Part shown: positions 1-12,571 of the stretch, piece by piece
Position numbering within the stretch: position 1 is the stretch's first letter
How the letters are laid out: each line of letters opens with the position of its first letter
From: Inonotus obliquus
Lineage: Eukaryota; Basidiomycota; Agaricomycetes; Hymenochaetales; Hymenochaetaceae
Direction of reading: 5' to 3'
Assembly: GCA_032164295.1 (NCBI GenBank)
Contig: JAJHTX010000008.1
Location: 682,001-746,000, forward strand
Length of the DNA: 64,000 nt
Position numbers and translations under genes: made by a program
The notes under the pieces: generated by a model
Told to the model about the DNA's origin: nothing
The model's input: the letters and a program-made list of their open reading frames with translations, nothing else
Databases searched by the model: none

Positions 1-159
1 AACAGTGTATTCTTGCTTGGTTGGAACCGGAAACCTGGGGGAACGAAGAAACGAGAACGAAGAGACGCGGGTGGATTGAGTCGAACCTTGTAACTTCTTA
101 CATGGGTTGAGAGCATGAACATGTCCTTGTGTAGGCGCATTCATGCTCACTAGCTCACT

Positions 160-1945
160 CAATATATCACAGCCACATTTCTAGTCGAAGAGTCTCAGAA
201 ATATTCCTCCAAAAGAGACGAGCTTGCGGGTTGAGGACTCATGTCCCAGAGCATCCATCAATCACAGACTCGCTTTGCTCGGTATATCACTGCAGAGACT
301 GATTCGCCAGTGACTCGCATACTACTTACTCACAGTAATAGAGTCCAGCTCCGGTTGGATGTTCTTTCGGGACGCGACTCCAATCACGCATCAGCTTCAA
401 GGTCCCTCGGAGAACAAGCGAAGTAGTATTTACTAGATGACTCATACCCGAGATGCAAAGTACAAGCGATCTAACACGCGCAAGACTACAAAGTGGAGGT
501 TCGATCGTTGCACCTACTTCACCGTGCATTGGAGCGATATCTCGCTACGCTTCCTTCTCCTTCATCCCTTGACGGTCGATGCGTCGCCTGTCAGAGGACT
601 ACCTCAATGCCAGGACCTTACAAGCAGCAAGGAAGTAAAAAAACCTACTTTAACCCCGGCTCTGAGATTGGCTATAAGTTTTCTGATAGCGTCTTCCTTA
701 TTCTGATCGCTCTCAGAAGCGGATCGTGGAAGCCAGCCCTTTTCGAAGACACCTGCCCACACATTTCAGTCAGCATTATCCCTTGTGCTACGATAACTTC
801 ATACCTTTGGCCGTAAATTTCCCTCCGTCTCCTTTAACCACAATTTCTCTGACGAAAGGTGTTGTAGGGATGCGGCGATTCCTTTGGTCTAAGCAAGACC
901 CGGAAAAGAAGAAGTAAGACAGTGAGGTGGGAACAACTTGAGTAGAAATACATGCCTTTAAAGTAATCCTGGACGACTTCAGGTTGACTAGTTTCCTCTT
1001 CTCCTGGTTTGTATGTAATTTCAAAGGCTCTTGACGATTCACGCGTCGCCTGTCAGAGGACTACCTCAATGCCAGGACCTTACAGCAGCAAGGAAGTAAA
1101 TTAACCTACCGTAATCCCATTTCGAAGCTTTTCTGTAAGTTCAACGAGGGCGCCGTCTTCCGAATCATGTGTCGTAGTTGATGTGGACTCTGGAAGCCAG
1201 CCCTTTTCGAAGTAAGCTGTACACACATTTCAGTCAGGCTTATCACCTTGTGCTAGGATAACTTCATACCTTTGGCCACAAATTCCCCTCCGTCTCTTTT
1301 AACCGTAATTTTTTCGACAAACTGTGTACCATTGGTGCGGTTTTGCGATTGATCTGAGCAAGACTCGGAAAAGAAGAAGTAAGCCAGTGAGGTGGGGACA
1401 ACTTGAGTAGAAATACATGCCTATCCAGAATTTCAAGACGCGCTCAGGTTGATGTGGACTTGAAAGTAGAGATGGTGTGTATACTTTACTATAGGGTCCG
1501 GGTTGGTTCTCTGTAGACATCTTGTCGAGAAAAGTTCAGATGCCACCACCTAGACGCCGCATACACGAGGCTATTTATCCCCCAAAATGATAAAAGCAAA
1601 GCACTATGCAGTGATTGGAACCTTTCCTGCAAAGTAGCACATGACATCACGTGCAGTGGTAGAAACACCAAGCAAACTTGCCCGCAATCACGACCGACAC
1701 ACAAAGCAGGGAATCTTCAGTTCCACCTAGCCAGTTAGTGTTTCGGCCGTATGCTTATACGCATACAGGCCGTACGTATACGACGTCTACGCACAACCTG
1801 CGATAGAATAATGTTCCACGTTACTGCGGTAGCTACTTTTCTCCCTTTTGTTCGACATCATTATTAGCCTGTGCTTGGTTATCATAAATGTTCTCCTATT
1901 GCTCTGCGCTCCCGTCTTGTTGGCTTGGCGGAGAGAGGCAGGCAG
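160..1945 (-). repeat. Dispersed copy of the R repeat unit
   Basis: This stretch shares ordered sequence blocks with the array at 11.4-17.15 kb. The blocks include CTAGTCGAAGAGTCTC (about 181), the block around TCAGAGGACTACCTCAATG (592 and again about 1051), GACAAACTGTGTACCATTGG (about 1316), AAGCAAAGCACTATGCAGTG (about 1594) and a GGCCGTATG-rich palindromic tail (1744-1790). The block at 592 recurs at 1051, so the unit holds an internal partial duplication. It carries a decayed gene on the minus strand (separate entry). The unit lies 10.9 kb from its relatives, with two intact genes between. Its outer limits are approximate. Confidence 0.7.
590..1520 (-). pseudogene. Decayed R-family gene, copy a (with internal partial duplicate)
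   Basis: On the minus strand an ATG at 1520, preceded by TCTCGACAAG, opens a frame beginning MSTENQPGPY that reaches the conserved segment KFWIGMYFYSSC. Further on, in another frame, comes a conserved segment reading EKITVKRDGG and KGMKLS. The KGMKLS part recurs near 800-850 in a truncated second copy. Stops and frame changes break the gene. The same order (ATG, KFW core, KGMKLS) is seen in three other units, so this was once coding. A block with GATAAATAG lies about 50 bp upstream of the ATG in every copy and resembles a core promoter. I do not recognise the protein and assign no function. Confidence 0.5.
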
Positions 1946-3579
1946 GATGATCAGCATGGACAAATTAAAGCGGCCACGACAATCGACGGTGTTGAGAATA
2001 CTCAGTCACGGGTAAGTACCTGTTGAGAATACTACGGAAAGATAGGGAGAATGAGAATAGTGTGCGTATACATGTGCGGAAGGGCTCACGGTGGCACGGA
2101 AACAATCTTATATACTGTACGAAAAAGGAAATGTCGCGGGCTGACCGACAGCGGGCATTGCGTTGATCACCAAACTTATAGGTCTAATTCCAACAGACAG
2201 CAACTCAAACAAAGACACAGACAGACACAAACGACAAGAGCGATATATAAAGCTCGATGCAAAGGTACTAAGATTGAAAAATTGAAAGATATTATAAGGT
2301 ATGTTACGTGTGGTATGGTATGATAAATTCGGTAGGTAGGTAGGTAGGTAGGTAGGCAGGTAACTATGTAAATAGGTAGATGGGAAGCTCATCGTGTAAG
2401 TAATCCGTGAAATGCATATGCACAGAGAATGAGGAATGGGGAATGGATGAAATGAAATGAAGGAGGGGGTATCGATTCCTTTACTCATCAGAGCAAAAAC
2501 ACGATACCCACCCACTCAACTAAATCATAAACCGAGACTAAAATCGTACCATGCCCAACAATAGACACGAAAAGGGAGAGGGGAGGATGAAGTAGATACT
2601 ATTACCGACTAGCCGAATGGAGAGAAAGAATATTATGATCCGGGATGGGATGCATCGAGCCAATATATACACATTGCGAGAAGTCGAGAAGTCGAGAAGT
2701 GCGCGCGTCGAGCGTCGTTTCGTGTTGATGAGTGCATGATTGGGTGGGTATCGGGTGGGATTGCCGAATGTGCTAAGGGGGTAAGGGGGAGGATGAGATG
2801 GTGCGGGTGTAGGAATATGAGGGATAGTGCGTGCGGAAAGGTATTGGGATACGAAGGTAGTTCGATGGATGGATTAGGCAGTAATGACATGGCAGAATGG
2901 CGATGCGTAGAAAGGTGCAGGGCAGAAAAAGATCCGAGACAAAACCGAGGTGCGTCGAGCCACAGGTCGACGACAATATATACACAGATGAAGATGAGAA
3001 AAGAAAAGAAAAGCAACGAAAAAAAATGAAAAACCGAGACTGAGACCGAGACTAAATACAGAGTACGAGAAATCTATAGGGGGCGGAAAGTGAAAGTAAA
3101 AACCTCTGAAAAGAATTATGTGCAGATAAGTGGACAGGGACTACTAAAGAAAGAGAAATGATGATACGTGATGAAAGGCCAAGCGCAGACCCAATTATAC
3201 GTAACGCGGTATCAAAGAATTGTCTTGGGGTAATACGGGTTGATAATGAGGGTATGGGAGGGGAAATTTGGGTCGACGCAAGTCCGGATTCTGGATGGAT
3301 GATTGACAACTGAAAGACGTAGCGTCCGAGACGTAATGTAGAATAGATAGGATGGAAAGATGCATATCCGGGACCTTGAGTATGAGATTGCGAGCATAAG
3401 CACGAACGAGATTGCATAATTTTCGAAGCCATAAGAGGGGAAAGAGAAGCACTTGCGAAGCGAGTCGATGCGTCGAGCATAATAGGATTTCTGATTGGGA
3501 AACGAACGCTGGCCATGTCTCAGCCACTTCATCGTCGGGATTGTTCGGGCATATCTTGGGAATGTGTAAGAGCGCGCGT
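1946..3579. other. Intergenic stretch, no gene seen
   Basis: Short overlapping open frames occur on the minus strand, but none has family features, a consistent splice structure or a good start context. The stretch holds a GGTA tetranucleotide tract (2331-2362) and a triple GAGAAGTC-type repeat near 2680. Its right end is probably the 3' untranslated region of the minus-strand regulator that stops at 3580. Confidence 0.5.
2331..2362. repeat. (GGTA)n microsatellite
   Basis: About seven tandem GGTA units with one GGCA interruption. The tract makes a repetitive minus-strand open frame look like a protein, but that frame is simply the repeat translated. Confidence 0.9.
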
Positions 3580-6500
3580 CTAAACCCTGGGAGTAGAGAT
3601 GAACGGCCCTCCAGCGCAAGTCTTGGGTAACACAGGTACAGTCGGGTGTTGACGCGCATGAATCACCTCAAACACCCTCCTCACGCGCTTCGCAGTGTCG
3701 TCTTCGATATGCGCGTCCCCTTCACCGGGGAGGGTCGACCCTTTGTGGCATTGCGCGGCGTGTTTCCACCAGTAAATTTCCTTGAGCTGTTTTCCCATTG
3801 AAGTGAACATAATCCGCCGTGGAAGTGGAATGAAAGGTGCAATGCGTGATTTGCGCCGAATGATCGGGTCATTCGTAAAGAATCACAGCAAGAGACGCGC
3901 AAGGTGAGGGAAAAAAGTTAATCAGCAATCAGCATTTTTTCTCCATTTCGCAAGGGGTAAAAATAATTATCGGAAGGAAATCAGTGTAATCGATTTCAGG
4001 CTCTCCATATGATCTCAGTACGATCACGATAATCCATCCCGGATCTTCCGCGCCGAGGAGTCCATCATCCGATATCTCTCCTTGTATCGTATAAGACGAC
4101 CGTAGATACTCGTAGCAGTACCCACAAGACCACCCATCATTCCCGAGCCGCGTACCAACTACACTGATTCCCGACCAACAACAGAAAACACAGCGCGACA
4201 AAAACAAATGGTACATACCTTAGCCTCGACGCACTTGACGCCCTCAATCGCTGCCCACTCCAAGCATCGATGACACTTCCCCTCGAGCAACTCGGTCTTC
4301 TCGTTCTTATGGTTCGGCGTACGCGAAATGACACGGAACGCAATAGGAGGTGAGAACGGTAAAGCCGTGACGGGCGAGATGCCATGCGCGTATTGCATGT
4401 GGTAACTGATGGAAATAATCGGTCAATACGGGTTATGGACAAAAGGGGATAAAATATCGAAAAGAGGTGCGGAAGCAGAAACGAAACGTACTTAAACGCA
4501 GAGAACTTCATACTCAACCACTCTGCACGACCAGTTCCGCCCCTCTCCGGACTCTCGTAGCAAATAGGACACAAGCCCATCTTATCACGACCTACTCCCT
4601 TGACGAAACGTGGTGTGTACAAGTCCTCTGCACCGCGCGGCGCGTTGTAATGGCCGCCCGATGGCGGAGATGGTAGCGCACTCTCACCCTCGCCAGCTAT
4701 CTCAGACGAAGAACTCGCATTCTCATTCAATGCAGGTGAACCCGTGACGGGCGAAAGCGGACTACTACCACCGAATGGCGCAAACTCCAGGAAATTTGGA
4801 TCCGTATACGCGGGGATAGGGAACTTGCGATAGAGCAGTGGGAAGCTGGCGTGTATGGGTACTCCAGACGGGAATTTGCGCACGGGCATCGGAATTGCTT
4901 CTGCGCCTCGTTCGATATCGATCGACATGGGTTCCACCTTCGCCTTTCCAGCAGCCTTGCAACTAGCGCTGCTCTTGTTCACCGCACCCTTAGCCTTCGC
5001 TGTTGAAGCAGATGCTGATGCCGAGGCCGCTTTGGTGGAACGAGATCCAGCACGTCCTGACGATTTCCTCGGCGAATAATCTGTGTCCTCAGATTTGGCA
5101 TCCTCCGTTTCCGACATGCTCGACAACGACGATAATTCCGATTCGCCATTATCCACTTCGATGTGATCTTTCGGCGGAACTGCTCCGGTCTTCTTGATAG
5201 CAGCAGGAGCAGGCGACGCCTTTGCACTCTTCGTTGCCTGAACAGACCTCTTGCCCTTCTGGCTGGAGGTACGAACAGGCGAGGGACGAGCCGAAACACT
5301 CGCGCGAGAACGGAGCGACCTTGTCTCGACTTGCTCTTTCTTCACAACAGCCTGTGCTGCCTTTTCAGTAGCGACACGTTGCCTCTTTGACGGAGTGCGA
5401 GTTCCACATTCACTCGCAGTAGTCACCGATTCGCAATCTGCATCTTCAAGGTCCCTAAATGCGCGCTTCGTACCTTTCTTCGTACGACCCGCTGCCTTGT
5501 GGGCCGACATAGGTGACTCTGAACGCTTCGGCAAGTCCAGCTCAATGCGACGAGTCACGCTCACGCTAGCCAGCATATCCAAACCACTCTTATCCTCCGC
5601 ATTTCCGCCTACCCCTTCGCCGCGCAATCCACGCCGGATGAGCAACAAGTCCGCTTCACGTTCCCGTTCCTGAATTTCCGCCTTGAGACTACGAAGCTTG
5701 CTGCGCGTACGATAACGATGACCATCATCTTCAAACTCCAGCGGTCCACGTGCAAGTCCATCAATGAAACTCGATGCGATGCCTTTGCCGTTCTCACCAC
5801 CAGAATTGGTCGACTGGTATGGGAGCTGGACACGCAGGATGGATGGCGCAAACCGATGTGGAGGCACTTGTTTCCTGCGGACCTTGTGCGGTTTTGCGTG
5901 CGAAGCGGTGCTACGAGTGCTCAATGCCGACGCGGGGCGTGACACAGGCCGAGATGATGGACGAGATTGCGTCGCAGGTGATGTAACTGATGAATGCACA
6001 AGGTGCACAAGGGGTTGCGAGGGTGTAGGCTGACGCGAGGCAAGCTCAGCAAGCTCCGACAATGCACCGAGAGCAGACGCAGGTCGCGAGGATGGAGGCA
6101 TAGGGGAGAAGGGTGCTGAACCAGTGCGGGGTTGAGGAGCTGCAATACGGAAGGGAGACTCGATGCTCTCGATGGGTTTTTGTTGTACGTTCGCCGGACG
6201 CTGAGGCGTCCCAGGTGCGTTGCTCCCCGCGTCCGTTACAGGCGAAACACCGCGGAATCTATCGATAAGAGGCTGGCTCGCTATGTTATCCTGCGAAGAG
6301 GGATTCGCCTGTGACTCGTCGACGCCTGAAATGGTGGTCACCGGCGTCGACTCGCCTTCACCCAAAGGACGCGCATAACCCTGGTAGGCGAACGGCGAAG
6401 TACCATGCGAGATGGGGGAGGCCGACGACGGGGACAAGGCTTGAGAATGTCCACTGGTATATGCGAAGAAATCCGTGTTCAAAGGCGAAGAAGGGCTCAC

Positions 6501-7162
6501 ACCCGATCCGTTCCCTGTATGCGCTGAAGAAGAGGCGAGTGAGTCCTGCATGTGCATGCTTTGTTCTTGTTCCAGTTCCACGTTCTCCGATGACACAGCA
6601 ATCGTAGGCACCTGATGCATCTGTATCTGTTGATACTGGGTACTTGAAGCGTACGGGTCAAGGTGAGGGTAAGAAGCTGCCGGGGCCGGGACTTGGAAAG
6701 GCGAAGACGAGTACGTCAAAGAGGAGGAAGTAGCCAAGAAATCGTTTCGTCCATTCACGCTTGTTGTAACGGCGGAGTACTGAAGTGGACTCGGAGTCGG
6801 TACAAAGAGGTGATGATTCGGGGGCGTGTAAGGCGCAGCAGCGACGGGAGACATCATAGCAACCTGATGCATACGCGAAACGGCGAGTGAAAAAAAAAGA
6901 GTCAGCAAAAAAAGAACCCCGGGGTGGCTCAGAACCGATTCTCGCAATGCATATACGCGAAGAGAAAAAAAAAGGAGAGAAAAAAAGGACTTACTTGAGC
7001 TGGAGACATATGAAGCCAATCCGCAAAGTTAAGCTCATGAGGATGAGCTTGTACAACAACTTGCGGACTGCAGCGCGACTGGGGTGACTGAGAGTGCTGC
7101 TGCGCTGGCGCGTGCGTAGAGGGATGGTGGTGGTGATGCTGCTTAATCGGAGTATGAAGCAT
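3580..7162 (-). CDS. Rua1-like zinc-binding transcriptional regulator (DUF4451/Rua1 C-terminal domain)
   Basis: Four exons on the minus strand: 7162-6995, 6863-4492, 4405-4219 and 3786-3580, giving 977 residues. All junctions are GT..AG and in phase; the third intron (432 bp) is unusually long. The N-terminal 800 residues are low-complexity, rich in His, Gln, Ser, Pro and Ala with Lys/Arg patches, and look disordered. The C-terminus has two zinc-type modules: C821-x2-C824 with H849-x4-H854, then C891-x2-C894 with H918-x3-C922-H923 inside EIYWWKHAAQCH. This layout, with conserved blocks RDKMGLCPICYE and SRTPNHKNEKTE, is the fungal family containing Ustilago Rua1, a regulator of a glycolipid gene cluster; the family call is from memory. 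No secondary-metabolite cluster lies beside it, so the target genes are unknown. Two introns interrupt the zinc domain, so an unspliced reading loses half of it. Confidence 0.82.
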
Positions 7163-8012
7163 TATTATTACTATCGTCGGGTTTGTTTATGAGATTATTG
7201 AACGGAAGCTAGTAGGACATTGACGACGACGATGGGAGAGAGTATGTGGTCGTTGTGAAGAGAGTGTATGCGGCTATGCGCGACGACAAAAGCGGGAGGG
7301 ACACAAGGCGCGTTTTACTCGTGTGACTATGTTACGTAATACACGGAATCAAAAACGTGTTCTTCTTTATTTATGGATTTTCTTTTTTATTTATTTACTT
7401 GCCATTTGGTGGAGTACAAATAGGTGCAAATACTAGTTCGTTCCGTGTCTACCCGAGTAGATTTCGCAGGTGTCATGTACGTAGATCACTCCATCCTGTC
7501 AGGATCGACATGTCAATCTGATCAGACTCCGATCAAAAAGGGGTGCATATGAAAAATATTCAGCCTGCTACCTGCTGCGTGGTGAGTACGTACCGTTAAG
7601 AGCGTACTGCGTACTCTTCCCATATATGTAATCCTTTGCTTCTGCAGAGCTTGTTTGGAATTGGAATTGAAATTGAAAAAAAAGAGAGGTAGTTTTAACG
7701 AAGGTAGTCAGAAACGAGCGGTATTACTATGTAGTCTTGCAATGGTTCTGAGACGGTAAAAGACAGACGAGTTGTGAGTTGGTGTAAAGTCAAGAATACA
7801 TCACTTCCTTCCTCGAGTCCCCTTTCCTTTTCCTTTCTCCGCACTCCTTCATCGTTTACAATCCATCTTTGTATGTATGTATGTATGTATGTATAAAGGT
7901 ATCCTACTCTCATAATAAAACCCAACCGTCCCAAATTCCAAATCAACCGTCCAAAAAAACAACTCAGAAACTCGGAAAGTTGGAAACTAGGAAATGCGGT
8001 TGGAAACTTAGG
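7163..8012. promoter_or_regulatory. 5' region of the Rua1-like gene and 3' region of DUF6534 gene A
   Basis: Both flanking genes are on the minus strand, so this 850 bp gap holds the upstream control region of the regulator and the 3' end of gene A. It contains a GTAT microsatellite at 7871-7894 and an AT-rich stretch near 7360-7420. I see no TATA box I would defend, and no further gene. Confidence 0.4.
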
Positions 8013-10411
8013 CTAATACCCAAAGGCAACACCAACACCGTGCCGTTCAACCCTACCACCACCTAGGCCTCTCTCCACCTCTTCCTCTTCCCCACCCTCC
8101 CTCTCTCTTTCCCTCTCTCGCTCCCTCTCTGCATCTGCACCTAGACCACATGCATCTCCTCCAGGTCCAGCAGTAGCAGTACCAGCACCCAACCGAGGCA
8201 ACCGAGGTAAATTCCCAACAACAACGCGCTGTTCAAGCGCACTCGACGGAGACTCGGACTCCAACTCCGTAAGCGGACTTGCTTTATCATCCAACGAATC
8301 GTATTTCTCGGTAGTGTCAGTGTCACTTTGGCTTTGAATTTCTTCAATGTCGATATCATGGTCACGGTATTTATCATCTGTGGTAATCGCCATTCCCATT
8401 CCCATTCCCCTCATACCTATACCCATACCTGAAGAGGGATTTCGACTCCAGCGCACATTCTGTCCCCGGGGAGTAATCGGAGAGATAGGTGAAATCGGAT
8501 ATGTAGGCGAAATAGGTGATGTAGGTGAAGAAGAAGGAAGAGCAGAAGACCGACGTGGATAAGTCGAGTCGATCGGGTATGGGTATGGGTATGTGGGAGC
8601 GTCTGTGTCGTGTTCGATGTTTATACGCACTTGGGCTGGGTGTACTTGGAAGCGGTGTTTTGAGCTTGTTAATGCCTGTTTTTTTGAGTTTTTATTATTA
8701 TTTTGGATGCACGGTGGTACGTTTGTTTGGTTGTGTTTGGTTTTGTGGGTACGCGATGTCCGACGTCCGATGTGGGAGCGAACAAAAAAGGGATGGATGA
8801 AAGTCCAGAATACGGGAGAGACCCAAAGCCGAAGAAGGGTTTGTTCGTTAGTCATAGTCATAGTCATAACGCAAATGCAAACGCGAGAAAAAGAAGTACT
8901 TACGGAGAGGTTTATCCCCCGATTCGGAGTTGAGTTCTCCATTTGTGAACGGAGATTCTTTCGTTCGTTGAGCGTCTACATGGTCAAAAAAAATGTAGAT
9001 GTCAGTATTCAATATCAGTATCAATGTCAATATCAATATCCAAAAGAAACTTTCGTTGATCCCCAATCAAAACTAAAAAAAGAGAGCAGTTTTTCCTTCC
9101 GCTCGCTTCCGCTCGACTCCAACAAGCGCAAGCGCAAGTGCGAGAATATGTATGGGAAAAAGAAGAAAGACTCACACTCATAAGCGTGTTCCTATTGGTA
9201 AAAGAATAAGACACGGTCTTGGCACGTCAAAAGAAAAAGAATGGAAGGTAAGAACGTACGTTAGTAGACGACCGACGGGTAAGGCGAACATGTAGTGAAG
9301 GTTGTTATTCGGTGTCGTTGTCTATGAGAATGGAATGTTTGAGTGGATTTTTGGATTTTTGGTGAAGGTGTCGTACGAGGAAGCATAGGTCAAGGATCTA
9401 ATCAATAAAAGTGAGTAAATAGATCGATCAAGGGAAGGAGAGGTTACTTACGCAGAGAAGTGTGACTGGGACGGCTGCTTTGACAGTCGTAGCGCATATA
9501 GTCGAAATAATCGAGTCCGTTCCTAACCCCGAGATCATAAGACACGAGACAATAAAATAGAATAAAAAAACCACGAAACTCACGTTCAAACCCGGTCCTA
9601 CTCTTCAACAAATAATACAACAAAAGGACGGTGATACTGAGATCACAAGCAACACTCAAAGCAAGCCAAGCATCCGCAAACGGAATAATACTTTTATGAC
9701 TTTCGATACTAGTATGCAAAACGCCTTGAATGGCACTTGTGACGGCTAGAGAAGCTTGAGCCCATGATAAGAGGGAGATGTAAACGAAGAGGATACGAGA
9801 GCCGGAGAATCGCATTATGCGAAAGGCCATGAAGTGTTGAATGGGTACGGACGCTCTGAGAGAAAAAAGTGATGAGTGTTATTCGGAGATCAACGCCGGG
9901 AGTAGTCTAAAATATAAAGTGGCGTCGATGGGCGGCATAGAAATATATACTTTCCCACCCGAGGCCATCGGCAGCAAAAACAGCGGACCAGAAGACAAGA
10001 GAGCAAATTGAAATTTCGAGTGGAAGCGAAGAGACTTACAAAGATGAAAAGATGGGTAAAGTCGCGTATTCCCATGGTGAAAAAGCGAGTGCGGGTGGGT
10101 TGGCAAAGTTATCGACGACGTAGTGCCATAACATGGATATTGAACTGCAGACTTGGAATGTATCGATGATGTATATCCATGCCAGAAGAGAGCTTTTGGG
10201 ATTGTTAGTAAGTGAATGGTAGAAAAGAGAGTGACACGGACAGGATATGCCAGCCGTCTGCGTATCTTGACCAGAAGTAGGTTACGAGTTGCATTATGCA
10301 TATACCGAATACGAGAGCGTTTATTACTACGCCGATGAGGAGAGGACCGACGATGAGCTGGAAGGATACATCGAGAGAAGGGACGTCAGCTGTGGTGAGA
10401 TTGGAAGACAT
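8013..10411 (-). CDS. DUF6534-family seven-helix membrane protein, paralogue A (long C-terminal tail)
   Basis: Nine exons on the minus strand: 10411-10242, 10192-10040, 9855-9584, 9522-9452, 9397-9377, 9321-9260, 9191-9176, 8975-8904 and 8675-8013, giving 499 residues. The first 279 residues form the membrane domain: TM1 around residues 19-46 (GPLLIGVVINALVF), then LAWIYIIDTFQ, SVPIQHFMAFRIM, LLYYLLKSRTGFER and LHYMFALPVGRLL. These are hallmarks of the large Agaricomycete DUF6534 membrane family, whose function is unknown. Exons 2-8 have exactly the same lengths as in the paralogue at 24.7 kb. The 220-residue tail is cytosolic-type low complexity: Ser-Pro-Ile repeats, a GMGIGMRGMGMGM stretch, an acidic patch and an ER/REGGEEEE run. 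Intron 1 has a weak donor (GTCCGT) but is required by frame and homology. The start is the first ATG before TM1. Confidence 0.85.
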
Positions 10412-11399
10412 GTTGGGGAGGGAGAGTTGAAGGAGGAAGGAGAATAAGTAGAGATGATATAAAGTTTTGTGATAATATCCGAGGAGGGCGCGATACGAGA
10501 GATCCTCCTCCATGATACAGGGGGTGTGCATGTTCCCACGTATAGTTGGGATCCAGCGGGGATACCATTATTGGATAGACAACAACAGTACTTCCTTCCC
10601 TTCGACGTACTTCCTCTTTTGAATGTGACTAAGCAGTCAATGCTCGCAGTACAATCAGGGCTAGCGGCAAACATAAACCATCCGGGCGTATCTTTGGGGA
10701 GGATACCAGTCCCTGCAAACACCGCGTTACACTGGGAAGACTCCTCCACCCTCCAATCCTCGATCCTAAAGCTAATCCGAGGAAGCGACTCGCACACTGC
10801 AAGCGATAATAAAACACTTTATCTCCGAAATCTTCTTCTTGTAAGAAATGTCGTGATTCGCGCTCAGTTGAGGCGACGAGGCGAGCTACTTCCGTCGTCT
10901 GAGTGGGGTAAAAGCCGGCGGGGATGCATATGGGATATGGCACTTAGTCTAGCGCAGTACGCTATACGTATGATGTAGGCGCCGTGGTATGTGCGCTGTC
11001 ATACGTTCATATTAGAACAGTTTTATTAGAGTGGGATTGGTTCGTTCGGAGACGAGACGTATCTCGGTCTGGAGTTATGGTGGACGTATATCTAAAAGAA
11101 AAAACGTAGGACTCCGTAAAAAGACTCAAAATGAATATTACGTAATGACTTCCGCGCCATCATCGGTGACAAAGAATAAACCGAATCGACTTTTATGCGG
11201 AAACTTGTCCGAGGCACCGGTGCAAGGTGCATGGCCGTAGTTTGGGGTTGATAGTACTCTGGACCAATAGTAGTACTAGATATCTGATTGGACCAAATCA
11301 CTACATGCCTTCGTGTAACAAGATTTCCGAGTCAAGTTCCATCAGGCATTGATGACCTCATGCTTTAGCTTTGAATTCGTAAAAAGACTCAATTCGACT
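10412..11399. other. Upstream region of DUF6534 gene A; no gene assigned
   Basis: This is the 5' flank of gene A. A 169-codon open frame on the plus strand (10469-10978) and a 156-codon frame on the minus strand overlap here in opposite directions. Neither shows domains, a signal peptide or splice structure, so I treat both as chance frames in sequence of moderate GC. Confidence 0.4.
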
Positions 11400-11949
11400 C
11401 AACTCACGGACTGAGTCGCGCTTTCAGAAGAGTCATACAGGGGATCTCCAACACAAACTCACTTCAAGTTGCTCGGTATATCACTGCAGATGCTGATTCG
11501 CTAAATATTGACTCACATACGTATTCACAGTAATAATTGGATATTCTTTCAGGACCCAACTCCAAACACGCATCAGCTCCAGCCTGAGGGTACCTTGGCG
11601 AACGGGCAAAGTAGCATCCATGATCCAACCCAAGATGCAAAGTATGTACAAGCAAAATATCAAGGGAATAATAGCAAACGGTGCTGGCTTGATCCATCAC
11701 GGTAGCCGTTCAAGCATCAAGAGAAACTCTGACTACTAGTAGCGGAGCGTACATGAGCCGTTGACATGTTGTAGAGTGGCATTAGGGACACAGCTTTCCA
11801 CAGTACCGTACACTACCACAGGCAAACACTGCGGTTACAACAATGTCCCTCTTTGCCACCCTGCCCCGTGCATATATTTACAGCTCCAGCTCTAGCATCA
11901 CTATGCGTTTTGGCTGCTGGCAGGTCCTGCGACTTCTGCTTATCCCGCA

Positions 11950-12465
11950 CCTGTCAGAGGACTACCTCAATGCCAAGACGTTACAGCAGCAAGGAAGTAA
12001 ATTAACCTACCTGAATCCCATTTCGAAGCCTTTCTGTAAGTTCACCGAGGGCATCATCCTCATTCCGATCACTCTCAACTTTAATGGACATTGGAAACCA
12101 ATACTCTTCCACTTCCCCTTTCCCTGCCTTTTTCTTTTTCTTTTCGAAGGTAGCTGTACACACGCTTCAGTCAGCCTTATTCCTTGTGCTAGAATGACTT
12201 CATACCTTCGACCACAAATTTCCCCCCGTCTTTGTTTTCAACCGTAATTTTTTCGACAAACTGTGTACCATTGGTGCGGGCTTTCGCTTGATCTAAGCAA
12301 GACTCGGAAAAGAAGAAGTAAGCCAGTGAGGTGGGGACAACTTGAGTAGAAACACATGCCTAACCAGAATTCCGCGACGAGACTAGGTTGTTCAGCAAGC
12401 GGTGGGCTGCCCGGTGTGTATGTTACGAATCCAGGTCGTCTCCAGGCCCTTGTGTTTGTGGACAT
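11950..12465 (-). pseudogene. Decayed R-family gene, copy b
   Basis: The ATG at 12465 follows TCTCGACAAA on the minus strand. The first 30 residues (MSTNTRAWRRPGF...) differ from the other copies, then the conserved core EFWLGMCFYSSC begins. Downstream, in a second frame, DGGKFVVEGMKSF, LKRVYSYL and IKVESDRNEDDAL match copy d, with three stops between. The GATAAATAG motif lies about 50 bp upstream. Confidence 0.5.
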
Positions 12466-12571
12466 TTTGTCGAGAAAAGCTCAGATGCCATCAAGACGCC
12501 GCATATACGATGGCTATTTATCCCGCCAGAATGATAAAAGCAAAGTTATTGGAGATGACATTGCGCGCTTT

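Noticed and set aside
2108..2515. 135-codon minus-strand frame
   Set aside because: It is largely the translation of the GGTA microsatellite (a Leu-Pro-Thr-Tyr repeat), with no independent support.
3052..3659. Three overlapping minus-strand frames of 135-154 codons
   Set aside because: They lie in different frames over the likely 3' untranslated region of the Rua1-like gene, and none has a recognisable feature.
3929..4216. 95-codon frame between the last two exons of the Rua1-like gene
   Set aside because: Splicing it out joins VEAK to LKEIYWWKH in frame and restores the zinc module, so this is intron.
10469..10978. 169-codon plus-strand open frame upstream of DUF6534 gene A
   Set aside because: An equally long frame overlaps on the other strand, neither shows domain features, and the region is the promoter side of a confident gene.
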